This document shows positions 55,776 through 63,627 of a stretch of 64,000 bases of DNA, piece after piece; position 1 is the stretch's first letter, and every line of letters begins with the position of its first letter. Position numbers and translations under genes: made by a program. Source of the stretch: JAICUF01 sp038250675 (GTDB lineage Bacteria; Gemmatimonadota; Gemmatimonadetes; Gemmatimonadales; GWC2-71-9); the NCBI GenBank assembly GCA_038250675.1, contig JBBSCB010000015.1:5940-69939 (forward strand). Reading direction: 5' to 3'. The notes beneath the pieces are model-generated. The model saw nothing but the letters and a program-made list of their open reading frames with translations, was not told the DNA's origin and ran no database searches.

Positions 55776-56602
55776 TGGGGACGCCGTTCTTCAAGATGAC
55801 CGGGTCGGGCAACGACTTCGTCATGCTGGATGGGCGGGTGAGCCCGCCCGAGGAGTGGCCGGTTCAGCGTATCGTGGCCACCTGTGACCGGCGCCGCGGC
55901 GTGGGAGCCGACGGTCTCGTCGTCCTCACGCCGGAGCCGGAGTCGGTCAACGCCGTCCGGATGACCTTCTTCAACTCGGACGGCTCTCGAGCGGCCATGT
56001 GTGGCAACGCCGCCCTCTGCAGCACGCGGCTGGCGGCCCGGCTGGGCGTGGCTCGGCCGGAAGGGATGCGGCTGGTCACCGATGCCGGCACCTTGGCGAC
56101 CCGGTGCGTCGGGCCCACCGACCGGGCCGAGATCAACCTGAGCGACTTCGCGGTGCCGGCGCCGGTCGAGGGGATCGAGCCCGAGCTGGGCGAAGCCTAC
56201 ATCCGGCTGGCCGTCGTGGGCGTTCCCCATCTGGTGATCCGGGTGGCCGACGTCGACCAGGTCGTCCTGGGTCGGCGCGGCCCCGAGCTGCGGCGGCATC
56301 CGGCGCTGGGCCCGGCGGGTGCCAACGCCAACTTCGTGAGCCCCGGCGCCGTGCCCGGTGAGCCTTGGCTGATCCGGACCTGGGAGCGCGGCGTGGAGGG
56401 TGAGACCCTCGCCTGCGGGACCGGGACGGTGGCGGCGGCGCTGGCGGTGGCCTTGGCGGGGGAGGCGACACTGCCGATCGAGTTCTGGTCGCGCGGGGGG
56501 TCGCTGTTGAGCGTGGCGGGTCAGATCAATGGGCCGATGGCGCGTGGCGTGTGGCTCTGCGGTGAGGGTCGACTTGTTTTCGAGGGCTGTACGGCGGACT
56601 GA
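55775..56602 (+). CDS. dapF: Diaminopimelate epimerase
   Basis: Interconverts LL- and meso-diaminopimelate for lysine and peptidoglycan. At 275 residues it has both catalytic cysteines: C76 in MCGNAALC and C214 in LACGTGTVA. The first motif is usually CGNGxRC; here Ala-Ala-Leu replaces Gly-x-Arg, which is a mild departure. It starts at a TGATG junction with the mannose synthase. It is the last rightward gene before the dif site, and its stop lies in the loop of the terminator. Confidence 0.92.
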   Translation: MGTPFFKMTGSGNDFVMLDGRVSPPEEWPVQRIVATCDRRRGVGADGLVVLTPEPESVNAVRMTFFNSDGSRAAMCGNAALCSTRLAARLGVARPEGMRLVTDAGTLATRCVGPTDRAEINLSDFAVPAPVEGIEPELGEAYIRLAVVGVPHLVIRVADVDQVVLGRRGPELRRHPALGPAGANANFVSPGAVPGEPWLIRTWERGVEGETLACGTGTVAAALAVALAGEATLPIEFWSRGGSLLSVAGQINGPMARGVWLCGEGRLVFEGCTAD

Positions 56603-56615
56603 TCCGCCGGGTTTT
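56592..56615 (+). terminator. Rho-independent terminator of dapF
   Basis: CGGCGGA (56592-56598) pairs with TCCGCCG (56603-56609) around a loop that contains the dapF stop codon; GGTTTT follows. It protects the dif region from the long rightward transcript. Confidence 0.7.
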
Positions 56616-56939
56616 CCACTTCGGTAACTCACACACCAAGCAACAGTTACGAGCTTGAGAGGGTCCGGGGAACCCAATTCCGACAGTTATCCCCACGTCG
56701 ACTTAACATAACATATCTTATACGTCGTTTCTAAACGCCGCCCAGGAACCCGGTCACGACCCCGTCGCGACAGCGCTGCGCCATCAGTCGCCCGGCATGC
56801 CTCGTCTGCCGCCGCTGATCCAGCCGCCACGTCACCAGCCGGACGCACAGAAGCCCCGCGCCGGACGGCACGAGGCTTCAACCATCACATCACCCTCCGC
56901 GGCGGACGAACCCGCCGGCGGCTCCGGCCCGGCCGACGA
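56616..56939. other. Intergenic region holding the dif site
   Basis: A stretch of 324 bases without a credible gene. It holds an inverted repeat GTAACT...AGTTAC (about 56625-56651), the dif-like site, and an AT-rich core that stands out sharply from the GC-rich surroundings. Bases 56729-56939 show nothing recognisable; short open frames there have no family resemblance or ribosome site. Confidence 0.7.
56701..56728 (-). other. Candidate dif site (XerCD recombination site)
   Basis: Read on the plus strand the site is ACTTAACATAA (56701-56711), CATATC (56712-56717), TTATACGTCGT (56718-56728). On the minus strand this is an XerC arm ACGACGTATAA, a 6-base centre and an XerD arm TTATGTTAAGT. The XerD arm matches the E. 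coli arm TTATGTTAAAT at 10 of 11 bases, and the inner ends TATAA...TTAT give the expected dyad. It lies between the converging gene fields, and a Xer recombinase is encoded in the window. Confidence 0.85.
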
Positions 56940-57614
56940 CTACAGCTTCCCGTCCGTTAGCTCGGCCAGCCGCACCTGGGCTTCCGTCAGACTCGGCGTC
57001 TTGTCGTATTTGTTGACCACCTGCCGATAGGCCGCTTCGGCGTCAGTGGTCTTGCCGGCGTCCCGATACGCCCGGCCCGCGTCCACCAGGTATTCCGCCT
57101 TCAGGTAGTCCGTATCGCTGGCGTCCGAGGCCTTCTCGTATGCCGCACCCGCCTGCGCCGGCTCCCGGGCATTCTCCAGCGCCGTCCCCAGCATTGCGTT
57201 CGCCGCCGCGACGTACCGGGCATCGTGCTTCGTGTTGAGGAACTCCCGCAGGTTGACCGCCGCGAGCTCGTTCTGCCCGTTGACCAGGCGAACCTGGTTG
57301 AGGGTCAGCACCGCCTCCTGGGCGGCCTCGGTCCCCGGATAGGTCTGAATGACCTGCTGCAGTGACGACGAGGCCAGCGCCAGGTTCCCGCTTTCCGCCA
57401 CGCTCCGCGCCTGATCGAGCGCCCGCGCCGCAAACTCCTGCTTGCGCTTGCCGCTGACGACGATGCCCCAGACCACGAGGCCCGCCACCAGCACCACGCC
57501 GCCGACGGTCAGCAGCGTCCGCGGGCTGAAACGTCGCATCAGTGGCACCGGGTCTTGCGGTGCGGCCGTCGGCTGAGACTGTCGCTTTTCGGTCTGTTCC
57601 ACGGTCGTTGCCAT
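56940..57614 (-). CDS. TPR-repeat protein with an N-terminal membrane anchor (YfgM-like)
   Basis: 224 residues from ATG 57614. A transmembrane helix at about 34-52 (TLLTVGGVVLVAGLVVWGIV) is followed by TPR-like helical repeats (SVAESGNLALASSSLQQVIQ, GRAYRDAGKTTDAEAAYRQV). The layout fits YfgM-type proteins, which E. coli links to the SecYEG translocon and periplasmic chaperones; this is inference by architecture. Three near-tandem 13-base repeats lie just before its start. It is the first leftward gene after the dif site. Confidence 0.75.
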   Translation of the reverse strand: MATTVEQTEKRQSQPTAAPQDPVPLMRRFSPRTLLTVGGVVLVAGLVVWGIVVSGKRKQEFAARALDQARSVAESGNLALASSSLQQVIQTYPGTEAAQEAVLTLNQVRLVNGQNELAAVNLREFLNTKHDARYVAAANAMLGTALENAREPAQAGAAYEKASDASDTDYLKAEYLVDAGRAYRDAGKTTDAEAAYRQVVNKYDKTPSLTEAQVRLAELTDGKL

Positions 57615-57627
57615 GCGCGCCTGCGAG

Positions 57628-57667
57628 AAGGTGTCGAAACAATGTGTCGAAACCAAGGTGTCGAAAA
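57628..57667. repeat. Three near-tandem 13-bp repeats upstream of the TPR gene
   Basis: AAGGTGTCGAAAC (57628-57640), AATGTGTCGAAAC (57641-57653), one base, AAGGTGTCGAAAA (57655-57667). They are 13 to 14 bases apart and end 13 bases before the ATG of the TPR gene. A possible operator or leader element; an AT-rich TTATTATAG lies just upstream on the coding strand. Confidence 0.6.
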
Positions 57668-57747
57668 CGTACGCCCGGAGCCCCCTATAATAACCGGGCG
57701 CGCCGGCGAGAGAAACCGGCGGATGCCGATGCGGCGCGCCGGTCAAG

Positions 57748-57821
57748 TGCCCCCGGGGCGATTCGAACGCCCGGCCAACGGTTTAGGAAACCGCTGCTCT
57801 ATCCACCTGAGCTACGGGGGC
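57748..57821 (-). tRNA. tRNA-Arg (anticodon CCT)
   Basis: On the minus strand a 74-base cloverleaf: acceptor GCCCCCG / CGGGGGC with discriminator A, D-arm with AGCTCAGGTGGATAGAGC, anticodon stem GCGGT / ACCGT with loop TTCCTAA (anticodon CCT, reading AGG), and T-arm loop TTCGAAT. The CCA end is not encoded (CTT follows), so it must be added by the nucleotidyltransferase. Confidence 0.95.
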
Positions 57822-58021
57822 CGATGCGCCACCACCAGACGGCGCGGGAATCCAAGTTAACCGACGCGCGCAAGTCACACCACCGCAGGGTGTTGGCGAT
57901 CCATATCTGATGCCCGGCCGCTACCGGCGGAGTACCAGCCCGCCGCCGGTTGCGAGGATGACGAGGTTGCAGGCCAGGCGAAGCAGCTCGCCATCGCAGC
58001 CGGCGCAGGCATCGCGCCTCC
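57822..58021. other. Intergenic region between acyP and tRNA-Arg
   Basis: A 200-base region with no credible gene. On the minus strand TAACTT (57854-57859), identical to the nuo -10, lies 32 bases before the tRNA and may be its -10; no clear -35 is seen. An 8-bp hairpin, ACCGGCGG (57923-57930) with CCGCCGGT (57943-57950), lies 72 bases past the acyP stop and could help end that operon, though no U run follows. Confidence 0.35.
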
Positions 58022-58300
58022 TCAGTGGCGAATGTCGAACGACCCGAAGGCGTCCCCGCCCTCAGTCACGTCGAATATGTCCACCCGCTCCGGACGGGCA
58101 AGCGGCGGACCGGCCCGCAGTCGATCAGCCAAGGCGTCCAGCTGCTCCGCGGAGCCCCGGCCAAATACCTCGACCGTCCCATCCGGAAGGTTGCGCGCGT
58201 AGCCCGTCAGGCCGGCCCGGACCGCAAACTCCCGCACGAACCAGCGGAACCCTACTCCCTGGACCCGCCCGCGGACGACGAACCGTCGCGTCACGCTCAC
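58022..58300 (-). CDS. acyP: Acylphosphatase
   Basis: A 92-residue enzyme hydrolysing acyl phosphates. The signature VRGRVQGVGFRWF contains the catalytic arginine, and N38 lies in GYARNLPDGTVEV. It starts at GTG in a GTGA junction with dedA; longer upstream frames are read-through. It is the last gene of an eight- to nine-gene leftward run. Confidence 0.92.
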   Translation of the reverse strand: MSVTRRFVVRGRVQGVGFRWFVREFAVRAGLTGYARNLPDGTVEVFGRGSAEQLDALADRLRAGPPLARPERVDIFDVTEGGDAFGSFDIRH

Positions 58301-58923
58301 GCCGCGCGGCGGTGCCGGCGCCGATACCAGACGGCATAGACCGCAAGCAGCAGCGCCACGACCGGCAGGATCCAGAGCAGTGCGTGCCGGGTGTACGCGT
58401 GGACCGCGGCGTCCCGCAGTTGTCCTTCGTGCCGTCCCAGTAGCCACCCGATGACCGCGAGCACAGCCGACCATACGCCGGCGCCGATCGCGGTGAACAC
58501 CATGAACCGTCCGAGCCGCATCCGGGCCAGGCCGGCAGGTATCGAAATCAGGTGCCTCACGACCGGAAGCAGCCGTCCCACCATCGTGCTGATTTCGCCA
58601 TGGCGCCGGAAAAACGCTTCGCTCCGGTCGAGCGATTTGGGTGAAAGGAAAACGTACTTGCCGAACCGCCGCAGGAGCGGATCGCCCACGAGCACGGCCA
58701 GCCCATAGTTGACCAGCGCGCCGAGCACGCTCCCGACGGTGCCGGCCAGAATCACCGCCGCCAGCGTCATCTCCCCCTTGGCCGCGAGGTACCCGGCCGG
58801 CGGCATGATCAGCTCGCTCGGCAGCGGCAGCACCGAGGATTCGATGGCCATGAGCAGAATGATGCCGGGATAGCCGAGCGTCGAGATCGTGTCGATGAGC
58901 CAGCGGAAGAAGTGCTCGATCAT
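58297..58923 (-). CDS. DedA-family membrane protein
   Basis: 208 residues with four to five transmembrane segments. The hallmarks SSVLPLPSELIMPPAGYLA and GRLLPVVRHLISIPAGLARM are present. DedA proteins are linked to undecaprenyl-phosphate or phospholipid flipping. This is the second DedA-type protein in the window, but it lacks the TerB-like domain of the one at 36-37 kb. ATGA overlap with pcm. Confidence 0.88.
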   Translation of the reverse strand: MIEHFFRWLIDTISTLGYPGIILLMAIESSVLPLPSELIMPPAGYLAAKGEMTLAAVILAGTVGSVLGALVNYGLAVLVGDPLLRRFGKYVFLSPKSLDRSEAFFRRHGEISTMVGRLLPVVRHLISIPAGLARMRLGRFMVFTAIGAGVWSAVLAVIGWLLGRHEGQLRDAAVHAYTRHALLWILPVVALLLAVYAVWYRRRHRRAA

Positions 58924-59588
58924 GGCGCGCCGAACCCGAAGAGGCCGAGGAGCGGAACAAACCGGGCACCGCCGGCGGTCCCGATCTCAATCCCGGCCGG
59001 CGTCCGTCGGACGACATTCAGGGTCTGGATGTCGCGCTCGCCCACGGGCACGACCATCCGCCCGCCAACGCCAAGCTGGTCCACCAGTGGTTGCGGGATC
59101 GCCGGTGAGGCCGCGGACACGAGGATCGCGTCGTAGGGCGCGTACGGCTTCCAGCCAAGCGTGCCGTCGCCCACGAAGATCGAGACGTTGTCGACACCCG
59201 CCTGATCCAGCGCGGCCCGCGCCTCCTGCGCGAGCGCCGGCACCCGCTCCACGCTGATGACGGTCTTGGCGAGCAGACTGAGCAGCGCCGTCTGATAGCC
59301 CGATCCCGTGCCGATCTCGAGCACCCTCTCGTGACCGGTAAGCGCGATCAGCTCAAGGTAAAGGGCCTGGATGTACGGCTGTGAAATGGTCTGACCATTG
59401 CCGATCGGCAGTGCCACGTCGTCATAGGCCCGATGACGGATGCTGGCGGGAACGAACAGGTGGCGCGGCACCTGCCCCACCGCATGCAGCACGGCCAGGT
59501 CGCGGATGCCCTTGTCGCGCAGCGCCTGGATCAGCTGGCTCCGGTAGCCGCCGTAGCTGTCGCCGGCTCCTATCCCTCCAGATGCCAT
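58920..59588 (-). CDS. pcm: Protein-L-isoaspartate O-methyltransferase
   Basis: SAM-dependent repair enzyme for isoaspartyl damage in proteins, 222 residues. The family block DVALPIGNGQTISQPYIQAL precedes the SAM-binding VLEIGTGSGYQTALL, and GDGTLGWKPYAPYDAILVSA follows. It overlaps surE by 19 bases; surE-pcm is a conserved pair in many Gram-negative bacteria. Confidence 0.93.
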   Translation of the reverse strand: MASGGIGAGDSYGGYRSQLIQALRDKGIRDLAVLHAVGQVPRHLFVPASIRHRAYDDVALPIGNGQTISQPYIQALYLELIALTGHERVLEIGTGSGYQTALLSLLAKTVISVERVPALAQEARAALDQAGVDNVSIFVGDGTLGWKPYAPYDAILVSAASPAIPQPLVDQLGVGGRMVVPVGERDIQTLNVVRRTPAGIEIGTAGGARFVPLLGLFGFGAP

Positions 59589-60319
59589 GCCTGGACCGTC
59601 TCGAGCTGGGGATAGTGGGTGAGGTCCATGTGCAGCGGTGTGATGGAAATGAAGTGCTCGGCGACGGCGCTGTGATCGGATCGCTCGTCACCGGTCCACG
59701 TGATGGTGCCGCCGCCGATCCAGAAGATTTCGCGGCCCCACGGGTCCTTCATGCGCATCAGCGATTCCGAGAAGTACCGGCTGCCCAGCCGCGTGACGCG
59801 CACCCCCTGCACTTCCGAGGCGGCGACCCGCGGGAGATTGATATTGAGCAGCATATCGCGCGGATAGTCGGCCACGCCCACGATGCGGCCGACCAGTCCC
59901 GCCAGCACGTCGCGATAGCCGGCCATCGTCTTCGGCTCATGCCCGGCGAACGAGATGGCGATGCCGGGTACGCCGAGCATGACCGCCTCCATCGCGGCGG
60001 CGACCGTGCCGGAGTAGAGCACGTCCTCGCCCATGTTGGGCCCGTGATTGATGCCGGAAAAGACGAAGTCGGGCGGCTCGGGCATCAGCGCGCCCAGCGC
60101 GAGCATGACGCAGTCGGTGGGGGTGCCGTCGACCTGAAAGGCGCCATCGGGGCGGCGGGACGGGCGGATCGGCCGGTGCAGCGTCAGCGAGTGCGAGGTG
60201 CCGCTCTGCTCGCGATCGGGCGCCACCACCGTCACCTCACCGACGTCGCGGCACACGTCGGCGAGCAGCGCGATACCGGGAGCGAGAATGCCGTCGTCGT
60301 TGGTGACGAGAATCTTCAC
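59570..60319 (-). CDS. surE: 5'/3'-nucleotidase SurE
   Basis: Metal-dependent nucleotidase, 249 residues. MKILVTNDDG carries metal ligands D8 and D9; REQSGTSHSLT and the SGINHGPNMGEDVLYSGTV segment complete the site. It is linked to stress survival in other bacteria. It lies between merR and pcm with overlaps on both sides. Confidence 0.94.
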   Translation of the reverse strand: MKILVTNDDGILAPGIALLADVCRDVGEVTVVAPDREQSGTSHSLTLHRPIRPSRRPDGAFQVDGTPTDCVMLALGALMPEPPDFVFSGINHGPNMGEDVLYSGTVAAAMEAVMLGVPGIAISFAGHEPKTMAGYRDVLAGLVGRIVGVADYPRDMLLNINLPRVAASEVQGVRVTRLGSRYFSESLMRMKDPWGREIFWIGGGTITWTGDERSDHSAVAEHFISITPLHMDLTHYPQLETVQAWHLEG

Positions 60320-60708
60320 GAGGCGGACGACTCCGTGCGCGGCGGCACGGTCCGCCCATCCAGCACCGCCAGGATCTCGTCGAGCGCGGCGCGGATCTCC
60401 TGCACAGTCTCCGACTCGAGTGCACGGCGCGCGGCGGGCTTGAGCTCGCCACTCTTGCGGTAATGATCGATCCGCTGGCGCGCGCCCTCGATCGTGAACT
60501 TCTCGGTGTACAGCAGGTGCTTCACCAGCATAATCAGCTCGACCTCGCGCGCCTTGTAGACCCGGTTGCCGGACCGGTTCTTGGCCGGATTCAGAAACCG
60601 GAACTGGCTCTCCCAGTAGCGCAGGACGTGCGGCTTGAGATCGGTGAGGGCGCAGACCTCGCCGATGGAATAGAACTCCTGGACCGGACGCGACGGGCTC
60701 ATCGCCAT
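60316..60708 (-). CDS. MerR-family transcriptional regulator
   Basis: 130 residues. The winged helix at the N-terminus reads FYSIGEVCALTDLKPHVLRYWE and is followed by a helical dimerisation region to about residue 110. No cysteine cluster for metal or redox sensing is seen, so the effector is unknown. Proteins of this short type often sit in housekeeping operons. It overlaps gpsA by 10 bases and surE by four. Confidence 0.88.
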   Translation of the reverse strand: MAMSPSRPVQEFYSIGEVCALTDLKPHVLRYWESQFRFLNPAKNRSGNRVYKAREVELIMLVKHLLYTEKFTIEGARQRIDHYRKSGELKPAARRALESETVQEIRAALDEILAVLDGRTVPPRTESSAS

Positions 60709-61694
60709 TGCTCCGCCTTCAGGTCGCGCTCCATGAGCTCCGCGACGCTATCCCCCGGCGATTTGCCGGCGAACAGGATTCCGCACACCTTCTCCGTAAT
60801 CGGCATCTCCACCCCCATGCGCGATGCGAGTGCCGCGCCCGCCCGGGACGCGTTGGCTCCCTCCGCGACGCTCCGGTGCGCCGCACGATATGCCTCGAGC
60901 GATTCACCCTGGGCCAGTGCCACACCCAGCGCCCGGTTCCGGCTCAGACTCCCGGTCGTCGTGAGGACCAGATCTCCCATGCCCGCCAGTCCGGCGAACG
61001 TCAGCGCGTCGGCGCCCATCGCGAGCCCCAGCCGCGTGATCTCGGCGAGCCCCCGGGTCACCAGTGCCGCGCGCGGGTTGTGACCGAGTCCCAACCCTTC
61101 GAGCATCCCCGCGGCGATCGCGATCACGTTCTTGAGCGCGCCGGCCAGCTCGACGCCGATCATGTCCTGGCCCGAATAGACCCGAAAGCGCGGCGTCGCA
61201 AAGACCGCCTGTGCCGCATGGGCGGTGGCAGTGTCGGCGGCCGCGGCAACCACCGCCGTGGGCTGACCATCGTACACCTCGCGCGCAAAGCTGGGACCCG
61301 ACAACACGGCCAGGCGTGCCTGCGGCACCAGCTCGCCCAGCAGCTGCGACATGAGCGAGAGATCGACCGGCTCAATCCCCTTGGTGGCGCTGACCATCAG
61401 CGTGCCGGCCGCGATCCCGCCGCCGATCGGTGAGACCACCGCGCGCACCACGTGACTCGGCACCGCGCACAGGACCACCTCCGCATCCACCGCCTCCGCG
61501 GCGTCGGCGGTGGCACGGAGCGACGGCGCCAGCGCGGCACCCGGAAGAAACACGGGGTTCTCGTGACGCCGATTGATCGCCTCGGCGACGTCCCCCTCGA
61601 AGGCCCAGATGCGGACGTCGAGCCCCTTGCGGGCAAGGAGGTCAGCGAGTGTCGTGCCCCAGCTGCCGGCGCCGAGCACGCCGACGGTGGTCAC
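60699..61694 (-). CDS. gpsA: Glycerol-3-phosphate dehydrogenase [NAD(P)+]
   Basis: Makes sn-glycerol 3-phosphate for phospholipids, 331 residues. GAGSWGT near residue 8 binds NAD(P); SGPSFAREV and the catalytic lysine in GALKNVIAIAAGM are conserved. It starts at GTG (61694) in a GTGA junction with plsY. With plsY and the plsX gene at 27 kb it supplies the entry to phosphatidic acid. Confidence 0.95.
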   Translation of the reverse strand: MTTVGVLGAGSWGTTLADLLARKGLDVRIWAFEGDVAEAINRRHENPVFLPGAALAPSLRATADAAEAVDAEVVLCAVPSHVVRAVVSPIGGGIAAGTLMVSATKGIEPVDLSLMSQLLGELVPQARLAVLSGPSFAREVYDGQPTAVVAAAADTATAHAAQAVFATPRFRVYSGQDMIGVELAGALKNVIAIAAGMLEGLGLGHNPRAALVTRGLAEITRLGLAMGADALTFAGLAGMGDLVLTTTGSLSRNRALGVALAQGESLEAYRAAHRSVAEGANASRAGAALASRMGVEMPITEKVCGILFAGKSPGDSVAELMERDLKAEQWR

Positions 61695-62305
61695 GCGGGC
61701 GGGGCCGCGGTGCCGCGGCGGCCGAACCGGTTCTCCGTCCCGGCAAGCAGACGGCGGATATTGGCGCGGTGCAGCCAGATGAGTCCGGCCGCGATGGCGA
61801 CGTCCACCCAGAAGAGCTGCACGTCGCCGGGCCGCGCGATGCGCACCGCCAGCGGCAGCAGCGCCGCCGCACCGATGCTGCCGAGCGAGACATAGCCCGT
61901 GCTGAAGACGATCGCCGCCCACACGACGGCAACGAGACCGATGGCCAGCGGCGCCAGCGCCAGCATGACGCCGGCCGCGGTGGCGACGCCCTTGCCGCCG
62001 CGGAAGCGCACGAAGACCGAGAAGACGTGGCCCACGACCGCCATGAGCCCGCAGGCCAGGGCGAACATGCGCGACGGCGAGACCGCGGGGCCGATCAGCA
62101 GCACCGGCAGCGCGCCCTTGGCGACGTCGAACACGCCCACCGGCAGGGCAAATCGCCAGCCCAGCGTGCGATAGAGATTGGTGGCACCGAGGTTCCGGCT
62201 GCCATGCTCCCGCAGATCGATGCCGCGGAAGATGCGGCCGACGAGGTAGCTCGTCGGGATAGCGCCGACCAGATACGACGCGGCGAGCGCCAGTGCCGGG
62301 TTCAC
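61691..62305 (-). CDS. plsY: Glycerol-3-phosphate acyltransferase PlsY
   Basis: Membrane enzyme that acylates glycerol 3-phosphate from acyl-phosphate, 204 residues with about five to six helices. The three motifs are seen: YLVGAIPTSYLVGRIFRGID, GSRNLGATNLYRTLG and GHVFSVFVRFRGGKGVATA. GTG 62305 overlaps the der stop. Confidence 0.94.
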   Translation of the reverse strand: MNPALALAASYLVGAIPTSYLVGRIFRGIDLREHGSRNLGATNLYRTLGWRFALPVGVFDVAKGALPVLLIGPAVSPSRMFALACGLMAVVGHVFSVFVRFRGGKGVATAAGVMLALAPLAIGLVAVVWAAIVFSTGYVSLGSIGAAALLPLAVRIARPGDVQLFWVDVAIAAGLIWLHRANIRRLLAGTENRFGRRGTAAPPA

Positions 62306-63627
62306 GCCTTGCGGGAGCCCCGGCGGGTGAACTTGAGCCGTAGCGGCGAGCCGTTGAACGGCCATTGCGCCCGGAACCCGTGCGCCAGAAATCGCTGGTA
62401 CGACTCGGGCACGTCGTCCGGCCGGTTGGTCACGATGGCAAAGGTCGGCGGCGCGGTGGCGATCTGTGATGCGTACAGCAGCTTGACCTCCTCACCCGGT
62501 TTCTGGGGCGGCGCATTGCGCTCGAGCAGTGCCTGGAGCACCCGGTTGACTTCCGAGGTCGTGACCCGCACTTCCCGCGCGTCAGCCACTTCGAGAATCA
62601 TGTCGAGCAGCCGGCGAATCCGCTGGCCCGTGAGCGCGGAGCCGTAGAGAAAGGGCACGTACTGAAGAAACGGCGCCTTCTCGATCAGCTGCGCCTCGCC
62701 GCGGCGCGCGGTGCCCGCTTCCTTCTCCTCGATCAGATCCCACTTGTTGACCACGATGATCAGCGCACAGCCCTGCTCCCATGCCTCGGTGGCGATCCGC
62801 AGGTCCTGGTTGTGCAGCCCGATCTTGGCGTCGACCACGAGGACACAGACCTGGGCCCGCTCGATGGCCCGCTGCGTCCGCAGCGTGGAGTAGAACTCGA
62901 GGTCATCCTCGACTTTAGCGCGCCGGCGTAACCCGGCGGTGTCGATGAAGTTCAATGTCTTGCCGTGGTACCGCAAGCTCGAGTCGATCGCATCCCGCGT
63001 CGTGCCCGCCTCTGCCGCAACGACGTGGCGATCCTCACCCAGCAGGCGATTGACCAGCGACGACTTGCCGGCGTTGGGCCGGCCGACCACGGCGACATCG
63101 ATCCGGTCGTCGGCTTCCTCGTCGCTGCGTTCCGGCAGCAGGGCGGCGATCGCGTCGAGCAGGTCGCCCGTTCCCTTCCCGATGGCCGCCGAGATGCCAA
63201 TCGGATCGCCAAAGCCAAGCTTATAGAAATCGAACTGTGCCGTGCTGCGCTCGAGGTCATCCAGCTTGTTGACCGCCAGGATGACCGGCCGGCCGGCGCG
63301 GCGCAGGAGGCCGGCGATGGCGCCGTCCACCGGACTCATCCCCTCGCGGCCGTCCACCAGGAACACGATGACGTCCGCTTCAGCGAGCGCGAACTCCACC
63401 TGCTGGCGAATGGCCCGATCCATCGATTCGTGGGAATCGGGCACCAGGCCGCCGGTGTCGATCATCCAGAATGTGCGGCCGTCCCAGTCGCCCTCGCCGA
63501 AGTGGCGGTCACGCGTGGTGCCCGGCTTGTCGGACACGATGGCGCGGCGCCCGCCGAGCAGCCGGTTGAACAGCGTGGACTTGCCCACATTGGGGCGGCC
63601 GACGATGGCGACAGTGGGCCGGCTCAT
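62302..63627 (-). CDS. der: Ribosome-associated GTPase Der (EngA)
   Basis: Essential GTPase of 50S subunit maturation, 441 residues. There are two tandem G domains, GRPNVGKS (10-17) and GRPNAGKS in the middle, each with DTxG and NKxD motifs (IDTGG, NKLDD; IDTAG, NKWD), and a C-terminal KH-like domain ending in basic KFTRRGSRKA. It overlaps the DUF512 gene by four bases. Confidence 0.96.
   Translation of the reverse strand: MSRPTVAIVGRPNVGKSTLFNRLLGGRRAIVSDKPGTTRDRHFGEGDWDGRTFWMIDTGGLVPDSHESMDRAIRQQVEFALAEADVIVFLVDGREGMSPVDGAIAGLLRRAGRPVILAVNKLDDLERSTAQFDFYKLGFGDPIGISAAIGKGTGDLLDAIAALLPERSDEEADDRIDVAVVGRPNAGKSSLVNRLLGEDRHVVAAEAGTTRDAIDSSLRYHGKTLNFIDTAGLRRRAKVEDDLEFYSTLRTQRAIERAQVCVLVVDAKIGLHNQDLRIATEAWEQGCALIIVVNKWDLIEEKEAGTARRGEAQLIEKAPFLQYVPFLYGSALTGQRIRRLLDMILEVADAREVRVTTSEVNRVLQALLERNAPPQKPGEEVKLLYASQIATAPPTFAIVTNRPDDVPESYQRFLAHGFRAQWPFNGSPLRLKFTRRGSRKA

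Noticed and set aside
56687..56695. TTATCCCCA, one mismatch from a DnaA box, and TTTTCCACT nearby, as signs of an origin
   Set aside because: Two imperfect boxes are expected by chance, there is no cluster, and no dnaA, dnaN, gidA or rnpA gene is near. Convergent gene direction and the dif-like site point to the terminus and not the origin.
56797..57030. A small plus-strand open frame between dif and the TPR gene
   Set aside because: It lacks a ribosome site and family resemblance, and its 3' part is antisense to the conserved TPR protein.
57686..57691. TATAAT on the plus strand near 57686 as a promoter for a rightward gene
   Set aside because: There is no credible plus-strand gene downstream. 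The patch is more likely part of the leftward TPR promoter region.
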